The notes under the pieces were generated by a model, which worked only from the letters and a program-made list of their open reading frames with translations, did not search any database and was not told the origin of the DNA. DNA of 64,000 bases from Proteiniborus sp. MB09-C3. Its GTDB lineage: Bacteria > Bacillota > Clostridia > Tissierellales > Proteiniboraceae. The DNA lies in NCBI RefSeq assembly GCF_030263895.1, contig NZ_CP127161.1:2542001-2606000 (forward strand), written 5' to 3'. The position numbers were made by a program, and so were the translations under genes. Below are positions 25,316 through 34,264 of this stretch, piece by piece (position 1 is the stretch's first letter; each line of letters begins with the position of its first letter).

Positions 25316-26142
25316 TATAGTGTCACCTCATTGAGTATACCTTTTACTAGTTTAATGAACTTAGGTCTGGTTTCATTGGCTACCTTGACAACTTCCTCAT
25401 GGCTTATGGAGACTATCTCATCAGCTATGGCCATGTCAGTAACACATGATATGCCTAAAACCCTTAAGCCTGCATGTCTTGCAACTATAACTTCTGGAAC
25501 TGTAGACATGCCAATAGTATCTCCACCTATTCTTCTAAGCATTCTTAACTCAGCCTTTGAAAAATAATAAGGACCACTTATGGCTGCGTATACACCTTTT
25601 TTAGTTTCAATATTGTGTTTTTTCCCAACATTTTCAGCCAATTTTATTAATTCCTTATCATATGCAGAAGACATATCTGGAAATCTAGGTCCTAATTCAT
25701 CATAATTATGTCCAATAAGTGGGTTGTCTCCAATAAAATTAATATGATCTTCAATTATCATTAATGCTCCTGGATAGAGCTCCTTATTCATTCCGCCACA
25801 GGCATTAGTCACTAATAACATCTGTATTCCAAGTGCTTTCATTACTCTAACTGGAAAAGTCACCTGCTGTAAGGAATACCCCTCATAATAGTGAAATCTT
25901 CCCTGCATTGCAATAACTTTTTTCCCTTCAAGCTCTCCTAATACTAATCTTCCTTCGTGACCTTCCACAGTTGAAACTGGAAAATTAGGTATATCTTTAT
26001 AATCAAATATAATTGGATTGTTGATTTCATCTGCTAGAGTTCCTAGTCCTGAACCTAAAATAAGCCCTATTTCTGGTGCAAAGTTTATTCTATCTCTTAT
26101 GTATGAGCTAGTTTCATTAATAGCTTCTAGTAAATTTTTCAT
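25315..26142 (-). CDS. Purine-nucleoside phosphorylase paralogue with altered base pocket
   Basis: A 275-residue trimeric-type (class II, PNP/MTAP superfamily) phosphorylase. Phosphate loop LGSGLGTLADEI, the histidine region FHYYEGYSLQQVTFPVRVMKALG and AISGPYYFSKAELRMLRR are visible. Where the paralogue has the purine contacts ETPAE and CITNMA, this protein has FSKAE and CVTDMA. The Asn-to-Asp change corresponds to the known switch between 6-oxopurine enzymes (Asn243 in human PNP) and 6-aminopurine enzymes (Asp in MTAP). A preference for adenosine or methylthioadenosine is therefore an inference. It lies between the canonical PNP and pdp, overlapping pdp by one base. Confidence 0.9.
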   Translation of the reverse strand: MKNLLEAINETSSYIRDRINFAPEIGLILGSGLGTLADEINNPIIFDYKDIPNFPVSTVEGHEGRLVLGELEGKKVIAMQGRFHYYEGYSLQQVTFPVRVMKALGIQMLLVTNACGGMNKELYPGALMIIEDHINFIGDNPLIGHNYDELGPRFPDMSSAYDKELIKLAENVGKKHNIETKKGVYAAISGPYYFSKAELRMLRRIGGDTIGMSTVPEVIVARHAGLRVLGISCVTDMAIADEIVSISHEEVVKVANETRPKFIKLVKGILNEVTL

Positions 26143-26158
26143 CTTGATTACCCCCTAA

Positions 26159-26977
26159 TTATAGTTCTTTTAATATCTTCTTAATTAAAGAAATAAAATC
26201 ATTTTTCACTCTTTCGGAAGTTTCAATCACTTCTTTATGATTTAGAGGTTGGTCTAATATTCCTGATGCCATATTTGTTATACATGATATCCCAAGGACC
26301 TTTATATTTCCATGAACTGCGGCTATGACCTCTGGTACAGTAGACATTCCAACTGCATCTGCACCTAAAAAAGAAGCCAATCTCACCTCTGCAGGTGTCT
26401 CATAGGTAGGTCCTGAATTCCACATGTACACTCCTTGTCTAACTGTTAAATCTAATTTTTCAGCAGATTTAATAGCTATATTTATTAGTGATTTATCATA
26501 GGCATGAGACATATCTGGAAACCTAGGTCCCAGTTCACTATGGTTTTCACCTATCAGAGGATTATCAAAGGTAAAATTAATATGATCTGTAATAACCATT
26601 AAATCACCAGGCGTGAACTCCCTGTTTACCCCTCCAGCGGCATTAGTTATTATTATGGATTCAACTCCTAAGGCTTTCATAACTCTGACAGGAAAAGTCA
26701 CCTGTTCAATAGGATATCCTTCATAATAATGGAATCTTCCCTGCATTGCAATAACCCTTTTCCCTTCTAAGGTTCCAACTACTAATTGTCCTTTATGCCC
26801 TTGTACAGTTGATGTTGGGAAGTTTGGTACTTCATTATATTTGATTATTGTAGCATCAGATATTTCGTCTGCTAAAGAACCAAGTCCCGAGCCTAGAATA
26901 ATTCCAATATCAGGTTTTACATTTAGTCTATTTATTAAATACTGGGTAGTTTCATTAATTTTCTCAACTAAATTCAC
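26159..26977 (-). CDS. Purine-nucleoside phosphorylase (inosine/guanosine type)
   Basis: A 272-residue canonical class II purine-nucleoside phosphorylase (PNP). The phosphate loop LGSGLGSLADEI, RFHYYEGYPIEQVTFPVRVM, and the purine pocket with SGPTYETPAEVR (Glu) and ISCITNMA (Asn) match 6-oxopurine specificity (inosine, guanosine). The start is GTG at 26977, spaced seven bases from GGAGG; the TTG three bases upstream is possible. It is preceded by deoB and followed by the diverged paralogue, 17 bases away. Two tandem copies at about 60% identity by eye suggest duplication and specialisation. Confidence 0.93.
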   Translation of the reverse strand: MNLVEKINETTQYLINRLNVKPDIGIILGSGLGSLADEISDATIIKYNEVPNFPTSTVQGHKGQLVVGTLEGKRVIAMQGRFHYYEGYPIEQVTFPVRVMKALGVESIIITNAAGGVNREFTPGDLMVITDHINFTFDNPLIGENHSELGPRFPDMSHAYDKSLINIAIKSAEKLDLTVRQGVYMWNSGPTYETPAEVRLASFLGADAVGMSTVPEVIAAVHGNIKVLGISCITNMASGILDQPLNHKEVIETSERVKNDFISLIKKILKEL

Positions 26978-26988
26978 CAAATCTCCTC

Positions 26989-28164
26989 CTATTTATCTAA
27001 AATTAAATGAGCAAAGCTTTCTCCATTATTAAGTCCCTCCAGACCCAATAGGTCTAATATTGTGGCTCCTATATCTGCAAAGGTATTTCTTATTCCAATA
27101 TTGATACCTCTTTTTATTTTTTTCCCATAGATGAGAACAGGTATATATTCCCTTGAATGGTCTGTACTCACTGTTGTAGGATCACATCCATGGTCAGCAG
27201 TAATTATCAGAATCTCGTCTTCATTAAGGCAGTCAATTATTTCTGGAAGCCTATTATCAAATTCCTCCAACGCCCTTGCATACCCTTCTACATTATTCCT
27301 GTGCCCATATTTCATATCAAAATCAACTAAATTTGTAAATATCAATCCTCTATTATGTTCCTTAATGTATTTTATTGTATTATCTACTCCATTCATATTA
27401 TCTACAGTATGGACACTCTTTGTTATCCCTTGTCCACTGAAAATATCTTCAATTTTGCCAACAGCCATGACTTCTAAGCCAGCCTTTTTAATAATATCTA
27501 GCATAGTTTCTTCTATTGGCTTTATGGAAAAATCTCTTCTATTTGAAGTCCTAACAAAACTACCTGACTTTCCTACAAATGGTCTAGCAATAACTCTGCC
27601 AACAGCATATTTGTCTATTAAAATCCCTCTGGCTATTTCACATAGTTCATATAGCCTGTCAACTGGTATGACTTCCTCATGTGCAGCTATTTGAAATACA
27701 CTGTCTGCTGAAGTGTATACTATAGGATAGCCAGTATTTATATGTTCTTCTCCTAGCTCTTCTAAAATAGTAGTACCTGAAGCTACCTTATTACCTAAAA
27801 TCTTGGTGCCTATAAGCTCTTCATATTTTGATATTAATTCGTCTGGGAATCCATTTGGAAAAGTAGGAAAAGGCTCCTTAAGAATTATCCCTCCTATTTC
27901 CCAGTGGCCTGTCGTAGTATCTTTTCCAGGAGATTTCTCTGATAATTTTCCATAGCTGCCAATAACATTATCTATATAATCTAGGCCTTCAACACCATCT
28001 ATTGAGCCAAGTCCAAGTCTATTTAAATTTGTTAGCTTAATATTCTTCACATTTTTAATTATATTTCCCAATGTATTGCTGCCTTCATCACCATATTTAT
28101 ATGCATCAGGTAGTTCTCCTACCCCTACACTATCTAGTACAATTAAAGTTACATTGTTAATCAT
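26989..28164 (-). CDS. deoB: Phosphopentomutase
   Basis: A 391-residue metalloenzyme of the alkaline-phosphatase superfamily that converts (deoxy)ribose 1-phosphate to the 5-phosphate. The ATG at 28164 is preferred because GGGAGG lies ten bases before it; a longer open frame to 28224 overlaps the xerD terminator and is not real. Motifs: [12 protein letters not shown] (metal and nucleophile region), [11 protein letters not shown] with the phosphorylated threonine, and [10 protein letters not shown] with metal ligands. It is the first gene of the nucleoside operon. Confidence 0.95.
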   Translation of the reverse strand: MINNVTLIVLDSVGVGELPDAYKYGDEGSNTLGNIIKNVKNIKLTNLNRLGLGSIDGVEGLDYIDNVIGSYGKLSEKSPGKDTTTGHWEIGGIILKEPFPTFPNGFPDELISKYEELIGTKILGNKVASGTTILEELGEEHINTGYPIVYTSADSVFQIAAHEEVIPVDRLYELCEIARGILIDKYAVGRVIARPFVGKSGSFVRTSNRRDFSIKPIEETMLDIIKKAGLEVMAVGKIEDIFSGQGITKSVHTVDNMNGVDNTIKYIKEHNRGLIFTNLVDFDMKYGHRNNVEGYARALEEFDNRLPEIIDCLNEDEILIITADHGCDPTTVSTDHSREYIPVLIYGKKIKRGINIGIRNTFADIGATILDLLGLEGLNNGESFAHLILDK

Positions 28165-28237
28165 AATAATTATTCCTCCCTTCTTATTAATAATATTATA
28201 CCCTAAATCTGCGTTAGTTCTCATAAAGTTCTCATAG

Positions 28238-28262
28238 AAAAACTAACCCACCAAAAGGTGGG
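28238..28262 (-). terminator. Terminator of xerD
   Basis: Stem CCCACC / GGTGGG with a TTTT loop (28247-28262), followed on the minus strand by TTAGTTTTT. Confidence 0.85.
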
Positions 28263-28264
28263 AA

Positions 28265-29152
28265 TCATGCTCTGGGATGGGCTTTTTTATATACTTCTTT
28301 AATCTTATTCTTAGTAATCAATGTATAAACTTGAGTAGTAGATATATCTGCATGTCCTAACATTTCCTGAACCGATTTTAAATCAGCTCCGTTTTGCAAT
28401 AGGTGAGCTGCAAAAGAATGCCTAAGTGTATGAGGAGTTATATTCTTATTAATTTTTGCTTGCTTTGTATATTCCCTTACAATTTTCCAAAACCCTTGTC
28501 GCGTAAGCCTTTTTCCATGATAATTCACAAATAAAGATTTTTCCTCTCGATCTTTTACCAAACTCATTCTATGTTTTTCTATGTACAGACTCAAGGTGTT
28601 TACTGCCATCTTTCCAATAGGTATGACTCTTTCATTAGGAGTATCCTTTGAACTTAATATATAATCCATATATAAATTAATATCATCTATATCTAATGCT
28701 ATTAGTTCTGAAACTCTAATGCCCGATGCATATAGCAGTTCTAACATAGCCTTGTCCCTTACTCCTTTAGAACATTCTATATTAGGCTGCTCAAGCAGTA
28801 TCTCTACCTCTTTCGGTGTCAATATGCTTGGAAGCTTTTTCTCTTGTTTAGGAGACTGAAGATTTATAGTAGGATCTTTATTTATAATTCCTTCATTTAA
28901 GAGAAATTGATAAAAAGATCTTAATGATGCTATATTCCTTGACACTGTAGAAACTGACTTTCCTGACTTCTGTAGACTCATAAGATAAGTAATTATTAAT
29001 GTCTTATTTACATTTACAATATCGGATAAGTCGTTCTCCTTTAAATAGACATTGAATTGCCTCAAATCTCTAATATATGATTCTATAGTATTGTGAGACA
29101 ACTCCTTCTCCACTTCAAGATAACCGTTAAAATTTTGTATGTTGCTATCCAT
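28265..29152 (-). CDS. xerD: Tyrosine recombinase XerD-like
   Basis: A 295-residue tyrosine recombinase that resolves chromosome dimers at dif. It has an N-terminal SAM-like DNA-binding domain (LSHNTIESYIRDLRQF, residues about 18-33) and a catalytic domain: Arg in ASGIRVSELIALD, HxxR in HTLRHSFAAHLL, a histidine in LGHADISTT and the nucleophile Tyr in QVYT. Length and context (next to spoIIM and deoB, as in many Clostridia) argue for chromosomal XerD rather than a phage integrase. No att sites or phage genes are near. Confidence 0.93.
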   Translation of the reverse strand: MDSNIQNFNGYLEVEKELSHNTIESYIRDLRQFNVYLKENDLSDIVNVNKTLIITYLMSLQKSGKSVSTVSRNIASLRSFYQFLLNEGIINKDPTINLQSPKQEKKLPSILTPKEVEILLEQPNIECSKGVRDKAMLELLYASGIRVSELIALDIDDINLYMDYILSSKDTPNERVIPIGKMAVNTLSLYIEKHRMSLVKDREEKSLFVNYHGKRLTRQGFWKIVREYTKQAKINKNITPHTLRHSFAAHLLQNGADLKSVQEMLGHADISTTQVYTLITKNKIKEVYKKAHPRA

Positions 29153-29274
29153 AGTATTTCCCCTTTATAATCTTAAGTATAGTTATAATTCAACATTTGT
29201 TCTTAAAATCCTCCATAATATTATTATTTTTAACCAACAAAAAATAAGAAGTGATTTAGAGAAATAAATACTAG

Positions 29275-29904
29275 TTATATCACGTATCCTAATAATAGCT
29301 TCATAAAGATAGGAGTAACATAGGCCTCTACCAAGCTTCCCATAATAATTAATAGAGAGAGGATTGCAGTTGATATTGAATACCTGGTTAATTCAGACAT
29401 AAAACTAAATTTTATGCCTCGTTTAGTCTTGCTGGTTACAATTTTTATAGAAAAATTTATAGATAATACTGCTAAAGCTACTATTCCAGGTATCACAAAA
29501 ATATTTTGAGGTAATATTGTAAGCATTGAAAAGGTGAAACCTTTAAGACCAAGCTCATTTATCAAAAATCCTACAGTAAATCCTACTATAAATCCTCTAA
29601 GAACTACTATGAAAATTACTATGGGTAACCCAATTACTGTTATCCCTAAAATCCAAATCAATATTATGGTTTGAAAATTATTTACAAATGAGTGTTTTAA
29701 TAAGGTCAAACTATCTATTTTTTCTTGACTTAATACTTTAAAAAATGAATCTAAAAAACTAATAAGACTTCGGCTTTGTTCTTCATTTAGTACATTTATA
29801 GTGATTGCACCAGCGGAAATGCCAATCATTAAAGCCAATACTAGCAAAAAATAGAGTATGAAGTTGTCCTTAATATTTTTATAAACAATATCTTTGATTC
29901 CCAA
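29275..29904 (-). CDS. spoIIM: Stage II sporulation protein M
   Basis: A 209-residue polytopic membrane protein of the SpoIIDMP engulfment complex in the mother cell, which drives peptidoglycan remodelling. The TTG start at 29904 lies nine bases behind GGGGG; an ATG at 29940 is open but unspaced. Five hydrophobic segments can be counted (FILYFLLVLALMIGISAG, ILIWILGITVIGLPIVIFIVVL, GFTVGFLINELG, ILPQNIFVIPGIVALAVL, STAILSLLIIMGSLVEAYV). The conserved PQNIFVIPG motif is typical. It is separated from xerD by 122 bases without a clear terminator, so they may be co-transcribed. Confidence 0.93.
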   Translation of the reverse strand: MGIKDIVYKNIKDNFILYFLLVLALMIGISAGAITINVLNEEQSRSLISFLDSFFKVLSQEKIDSLTLLKHSFVNNFQTIILIWILGITVIGLPIVIFIVVLRGFIVGFTVGFLINELGLKGFTFSMLTILPQNIFVIPGIVALAVLSINFSIKIVTSKTKRGIKFSFMSELTRYSISTAILSLLIIMGSLVEAYVTPIFMKLLLGYVI

Positions 29905-30011
29905 AAAGTATATCCCCCTTTCATACAAGCCTATACACATTAATATGCTTGTCAGGGAGATAATATTACATTGTATATTTTCTTTTACTAGTTTATATAA
30001 TTTTACTTTTA

Positions 30012-30551
30012 CTAGCCTTTTTTCATTTTATTATATGCCATATAGACCCCAATTATGGTTTTACCATCTTTGATTGTTCCATCTTTAATCATATTTATAG
30101 CTTCATCAATATTAATTTTAACAACATCAATATATTCATCTTCTTCAGGAGTAGCCTCTCCATTTATAACCTCTGAAGCTATAAAAATATGTATTTTTTC
30201 ATTTGTAAAGCCAGGGGATGAAAAGTAATCAAGAATATATTCTATGTTTTCTGAATACAGACCTGTCTCTTCCTTAAGTTCTCTAATTGCACATTCTACT
30301 GGCTGTTCGTTTATCTCTAGTTTTCCTGCTGGTATTTCAAGTAAGACTGTTTCTGTAGCCTTCCGAAACTGCTTAACAAATACGATTTCTCCCTCATTTG
30401 TTATTGGAACAATGGCCACAGCCCCAGGATGTTCTACAATTTCTCTTTTAGAATATTTTTTATCAGGCAACTCAACGGTATCAATCCTTAAAGATAATAT
30501 CTTCCCCTCATATATTTTTTCACTTTTCATTGTTTTTTCCTCATAAATCAC
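30012..30551 (-). CDS. nudF: NUDIX hydrolase, ADP-ribose pyrophosphatase type
   Basis: A 179-residue NUDIX enzyme that hydrolyses ADP-ribose or related nucleotide sugars to AMP and sugar phosphate. The full NUDIX box GKLEINEQPVECAIRELKEETGL (GX5EX7REUXEEXGU) lies at residues about 81-103. The start GTG at 30551 is eight bases after GGGAGG; a longer open frame upstream is not supported. The family's N-terminal beta strands (VELPDKKYSKREIVEHPGAVAIVP) are present. It is flanked by spoIIM and by a short forward ORF. Confidence 0.92.
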   Translation of the reverse strand: MIYEEKTMKSEKIYEGKILSLRIDTVELPDKKYSKREIVEHPGAVAIVPITNEGEIVFVKQFRKATETVLLEIPAGKLEINEQPVECAIRELKEETGLYSENIEYILDYFSSPGFTNEKIHIFIASEVINGEATPEEDEYIDVVKINIDEAINMIKDGTIKDGKTIIGVYMAYNKMKKG

Positions 30552-30627
30552 GTCATTAACCTCCCTTATGGAATAAAAAATAAAAATTATCATATATTAC
30601 TATATATAAAAAAAGGAGTTGATCTAA

Positions 30628-30768
30628 ATGATTAAAATTACTTTAAAACACAAATTATTCTTTATTGGTAAAGTAGATGAAATAATAGAAGCTATAGATG
30701 ATATACTGATTACATACGGGGAGAACGCCACATTATTGGATGTCATTGAACATTCTCTAAAAGCCTAA
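30628..30768 (+). CDS. Small 46-residue forward ORF, unknown function
   Basis: A short reading frame on the otherwise almost silent plus strand with an ideal ribosome-binding site (AAAGGAG, eight bases to ATG). The product is MIKITLKHKLFFIGKVDEII... with a short beta strand followed by an amphipathic helix (EIIEAIDDILITYGE). Codon use is like that of its neighbours. Its last 26 bases overlap the 3' end of the convergent DUF3866 gene. It is divergently placed to the NUDIX gene. I do not recognise the family; chance cannot be excluded for so short a frame. Confidence 0.5.
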   Translation: MIKITLKHKLFFIGKVDEIIEAIDDILITYGENATLLDVIEHSLKA

Positions 30769-31828
30769 TAGAAGCTTTGGCAGCTGCACCTAATGCAAGG
30801 AAAAAAACTTCATCATCATAATAACCTCTGCCCATAGTCTTTACTTCTAACCCATAGTAATTTAGTGCCTTTATTATATCACTACCATTTTCAAAAATAA
30901 TATTGTGCTTATTATTGATATTGTTTTCCTTAATTTGCAAGTCGATAAATTCAGCATAATCTCCCTTAATAACAGGTAAAACTAAATTAGTTTTTGTATT
31001 TGCAACTTCATTAAGTATTGTCAAAGTATGATGACTAATGCCTTGATGTCTCTCTCTTTTGTCAGCAAAGCTTATTCTGGGTACAGCAAGGCTTATTCCT
31101 CCTAAATTATTAATTGCATCTATTATGTAGCCCTGTTCAATTCCGCTGAATCCATATTTTGTATCAGTCCCTACTATGCCTGGCCCCATAGTGATTATTG
31201 TAATATCACTATTTGCCACAACTTTTGCAGCTATGATTCCAGTATATATATTTACACACTCAATATCTCCTCCGAATGCATGGCCTACAGTAATCGTATT
31301 TTTTATTATTTCCTTATCCTTTAATAACTTAACGGTTTTACTAAAGTGTAAAGGTAGCGCTCCTGCATCAGTCATTATATATGTAATATTAAGTTCCGGC
31401 CTAAGATTTTTTATGACTGCTGCAATAGGTGCTAACATGCTATGTAATGTTCCAACTATATATATAGAACCCTTTAAGCTCTTAAAGCTTTTAAATTCTT
31501 CATGATATTTACTATCCTGCTCCTCAGCAGCAAAGCATTTAAACTGCAAAGGTGTATACCTTAACTTCATAATATGACCTAAGCCCTTAGTTATACTGTG
31601 TTCCTTATTTTTATAATTAAAAATTATAAAATGATATCCTCCTGTGCCAAGTCCAAGCTCTATTGCTGTAGTATTTAATACGACTTTATCTCCTTCATTT
31701 ACGTATCCAGTAATAGCATTATAGTTAACGGCTTTTGCACTTTCACCTTCTACCTCAACGTTAACCCACGCAACCTGATCATCAGATTCATTTATTCTTG
31801 TAACAATTCCCTCCTTATATGATAACAG
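30743..31828 (-). CDS. DUF3866 family protein, probable CTG start
   Basis: A 361-residue protein if translation starts at CTG 31828, with AGGAGG eight bases before it. The ATG at 31570 would drop the first 86 residues, which match the family's N-terminus (LSYKEGIVTRI, VNYNAITGYVNEGDKVVLNTTAIELGLGTGGYHFII). The rest (KLRYTPLQFKCFAAEEQ, VGTLHSMLAPIAAVIK, MTDAGALPLHFSKTV, ITMGPGIVGTDTKYGFSG) is the DUF3866 domain; function unknown. It follows the MraY-like gene, whose stop codon overlaps the ribosome-binding site. No ATG, GTG or TTG in this frame lies between 31570 and the CTG that fits. Confidence 0.88.
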   Translation of the reverse strand: MLSYKEGIVTRINESDDQVAWVNVEVEGESAKAVNYNAITGYVNEGDKVVLNTTAIELGLGTGGYHFIIFNYKNKEHSITKGLGHIMKLRYTPLQFKCFAAEEQDSKYHEEFKSFKSLKGSIYIVGTLHSMLAPIAAVIKNLRPELNITYIMTDAGALPLHFSKTVKLLKDKEIIKNTITVGHAFGGDIECVNIYTGIIAAKVVANSDITIITMGPGIVGTDTKYGFSGIEQGYIIDAINNLGGISLAVPRISFADKRERHQGISHHTLTILNEVANTKTNLVLPVIKGDYAEFIDLQIKENNINNKHNIIFENGSDIIKALNYYGLEVKTMGRGYYDDEVFFLALGAAAKASIRLLENVQ

Positions 31829-31840
31829 TTCAATTCCCTC

Positions 31841-32659
31841 CTATTTTCTTCCCAATTTATCAATATAACATAATAATCTATTATTATCAATGATTTCAGT
31901 TAGTGAATAGCATTCTGAAATAATATGTAAAACAATCAATAGAACTAAATACAATGATTTTATTAAAATAGACTGTGTTCCAGCACAAAAAGCACCAAGA
32001 GTCATACCCAATACATTAGAACCTACATCTCCCATCATAGATTTTGCCTTTAAATCATAAGGTAAATAAACCAATACAATACCTAATAATGATGTTATCA
32101 CATAATTATATTCATTTAATCTTGAACTGAAAATAAGTATTATTGATAATAGTATAAATACTTTGCTCGCCCTTCCTGGTCTTAAATCAAATAAGTTAAT
32201 GAGATTAGTAAAAAGTCCTATTATTAAACCGTTGATAATGATATCAATTATATTTGTTGATATAGTAAGGGAGACAAGTAGAGAAGCCATACCCCCAACT
32301 ATAAGCTTTAATCCGCCTGTAGTAAGCCTTAGTTTAATTAATGAAGATATGTGTCCTTTAAACCCCTTTACTTCTTTTTCTCCAATTATATCGTCAATTA
32401 TACCTATTAATCCAATCATTAGTATTGAAATGATATAAGAGAAAACAAATACATCCTTAATATTCTTATATAAAACATAAATGAATACAACGAATGATTG
32501 AGTTAAAATAAATACTAAGCCCATGCCTACAGGGATTTGCTCCTTTCTGTAGTTTAGTGCTTTACAGTTGTTATTTATTAGTAAACCGTAAATTAGAGGA
32601 ATAGCAATGAAGCTTAATATACCACTTATAAAAAATAACATTATGCTTGAAATATTCAT
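31841..32659 (-). CDS. MraY-like glycosyl-1-phosphate transferase (GT4) family protein
   Basis: A 272-residue polytopic membrane protein of the UDP-GlcNAc/MurNAc phosphotransferase superfamily. It has nine or so hydrophobic segments, and the active-site motifs GIIDDIIG (Asp-Asp), NLINLFDLRPGR (Asn-Asp) and SMMGDVGSNVLG. It is shorter than MraY (about 320 residues) and lacks part of its C-terminal region, so it is a relative of TagO/WecA-type enzymes rather than MraY itself. It would transfer a sugar phosphate to a polyprenol carrier. Its neighbour is a family 2 glycosyltransferase and the operon includes steA/steB. The substrate is unknown. Confidence 0.85.
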   Translation of the reverse strand: MNISSIMLFFISGILSFIAIPLIYGLLINNNCKALNYRKEQIPVGMGLVFILTQSFVVFIYVLYKNIKDVFVFSYIISILMIGLIGIIDDIIGEKEVKGFKGHISSLIKLRLTTGGLKLIVGGMASLLVSLTISTNIIDIIINGLIIGLFTNLINLFDLRPGRASKVFILLSIILIFSSRLNEYNYVITSLLGIVLVYLPYDLKAKSMMGDVGSNVLGMTLGAFCAGTQSILIKSLYLVLLIVLHIISECYSLTEIIDNNRLLCYIDKLGRK

Positions 32660-32663
32660 TTAT

Positions 32664-33347
32664 TCACCTTCTAAATGCTAAAATAATCAATGTAAAAAGT
32701 ATATTTAAAAACTGTTTTCCTCTATGTATAAAACCCTCTATATTTCTTTCTGTTTCCCTATGAGTCATTTCCACATCTACTTCTTTGATGGTAAAGCCTT
32801 TCCTCAATACTTCTACTGTCATAGCTACTTCTACGCCAAATCTATCTGGTATATAATCAATACTATTAATCGCCTTTCTATTATATACTCTTTGCCCTGA
32901 AAGAGTAGAAGTTATTTTTTCCCCTGTGTAATAGTAAACTCCATTATTAGCTAATTTTTTTACTAATCCGAATCCACCCTTTTTTTTTGCTTTCTGAAAT
33001 CTAGCGATAATAACATCAGCCTCTTTATTTATAGCAGGAAGTATTAGCTTAATGGCTTCATCACTTGTTTTTCCTAAATCCCCATCTATCAATACTAAAT
33101 AATCAAAGTCTGAGTATTCAATGGCTTTATTAATTGCATAACCTTTTCCCCTGTTTTTATCTAGTCCTATAAATGTGACATCTAATTTACTTACTATTTC
33201 CTTAGTTCTGTCTGTAGATCCATCATCTACTACTATTATCTCATCAATTAGATCAATTTGCCTAATATTATTTATTGTATTTTCTATGAAGCTTTCTTCA
33301 TTATAAACAGGTATTACCGCCACTACCTTTGACTTAAAATTATCCAT
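32664..33347 (-). CDS. Family 2 glycosyltransferase
   Basis: A 227-residue GT-A glycosyltransferase. Motifs: AVIPVYNEESFIENTINNI (N-terminal nucleotide-binding), VVDDGSTDRTKEI, VLIDGDLG (the DxD-like metal site) and GQRVYNRKAI. The family resembles dolichyl-phosphate mannose synthases. There is one short C-terminal hydrophobic segment (FLNILFTLIILAFRR). It lies in an operon between steB and the MraY-like gene and may build a polyprenyl-linked sugar for the cell envelope; the donor sugar is not readable. Confidence 0.88.
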   Translation of the reverse strand: MDNFKSKVVAVIPVYNEESFIENTINNIRQIDLIDEIIVVDDGSTDRTKEIVSKLDVTFIGLDKNRGKGYAINKAIEYSDFDYLVLIDGDLGKTSDEAIKLILPAINKEADVIIARFQKAKKKGGFGLVKKLANNGVYYYTGEKITSTLSGQRVYNRKAINSIDYIPDRFGVEVAMTVEVLRKGFTIKEVDVEMTHRETERNIEGFIHRGKQFLNILFTLIILAFRR

Positions 33348-33362
33348 GTATAACTCTCCTCA

Positions 33363-34250
33363 TTACTCAATAATGATGGTGCCTAAGTTTGGTACCAAGC
33401 TTTCTGCACTAGGCTTTACTCCATAATTTCCTGGTCTGCCGTCAATGGCTAAAACAAGTGCTACTCTCCCCATAATTGTATCTACATTATCTACCGATGA
33501 TATTCTGTTATCTTTATATTTATCTATATATGAAAATTGCACATTCTCTTTTTCTACCCCTACAATAGGAATATTTGATTTTTTACAAGCATCTATTATT
33601 CTCTTGTCAATGACATCAAATCTTGTATCATCTTTTTCTTTTCTTCCTCCAGCAATTACTATATAATCAACAGCTATGAGGTATTTCCCTGTAGCATCAA
33701 TTAGTCCCTCTAGTTTAAATGCTTCTATTGCTCTACTATCTTCGCCATTGATAATCTCTTGAGCAACTATATCTACTGCAAGTTTAGCAATATTATTGTT
33801 GTCTAAATTTTCAGTTCCAGCTACCTTTTCATAGGCATCTTTCAATAATTCCAAATTAGAATCAAAGTTATTTTTTATTGTTGTTATTGATGTTACTTCG
33901 GCTCCTGCTGATTCTAAAATCTGACCGATTCCTTTATAAATATAATCTTCACTTGTTTCTATTATTGCTATTTTGACTCCATTTAGTTTATCCTTTATTA
34001 CATCGCCATAAATCGCCCTATTAAACTCTTTTATCTGTTCATTTTCCTGTGTAACCTTAGCTATTTCATCTCTTACGGTTTTATTTTCCTCTTCTAGATA
34101 ATCGAATCTCTCTTCAAGTTGAGTTACTATATCTTCTTTTTGAGACATTAAAATATCTTGTGCATCGAACATAAATCCTATATAAATTCCTATAGCAAGT
34201 GCTAAAAATATAGAAACAACCGTTAACACATAGTATTTAATATTAGTCAA
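33363..34250 (-). CDS. steB: SteB/MctB-like membrane protein (copper transporter family annotation)
   Basis: A 295-residue protein with one N-terminal membrane segment (VLTVVSIFLALAIGIYIGFMF) and a long coiled coil (QKEDIVTQLEERFDYLEEENK, TVRDEIAKVTQENEQIKEF), then an extracytoplasmic alpha/beta domain ending in GTIIIE. This matches the MctB/SteB family, which is often labelled copper transporter. Corynebacterium SteB works with SteA at the division site. It directly follows steA (15-base gap). The TTG start lies ten bases behind AGGAGG. Copper transport is not supported by any metal motif here. Confidence 0.85.
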   Translation of the reverse strand: MTNIKYYVLTVVSIFLALAIGIYIGFMFDAQDILMSQKEDIVTQLEERFDYLEEENKTVRDEIAKVTQENEQIKEFNRAIYGDVIKDKLNGVKIAIIETSEDYIYKGIGQILESAGAEVTSITTIKNNFDSNLELLKDAYEKVAGTENLDNNNIAKLAVDIVAQEIINGEDSRAIEAFKLEGLIDATGKYLIAVDYIVIAGGRKEKDDTRFDVIDKRIIDACKKSNIPIVGVEKENVQFSYIDKYKDNRISSVDNVDTIMGRVALVLAIDGRPGNYGVKPSAESLVPNLGTIIIE

Positions 34251-34264
34251 CTTTTAACAACCTC

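Noticed and set aside
27131-27694. 187-codon plus-strand frame opposite deoB
   Set aside because: Shadow of deoB; serine- and proline-rich translation without family resemblance.
33363-34250. Copper transporter function of the SteB-like protein
   Set aside because: It has one membrane helix, a coiled coil and no Cys/Met/His metal motif; the label is inherited from the family name.
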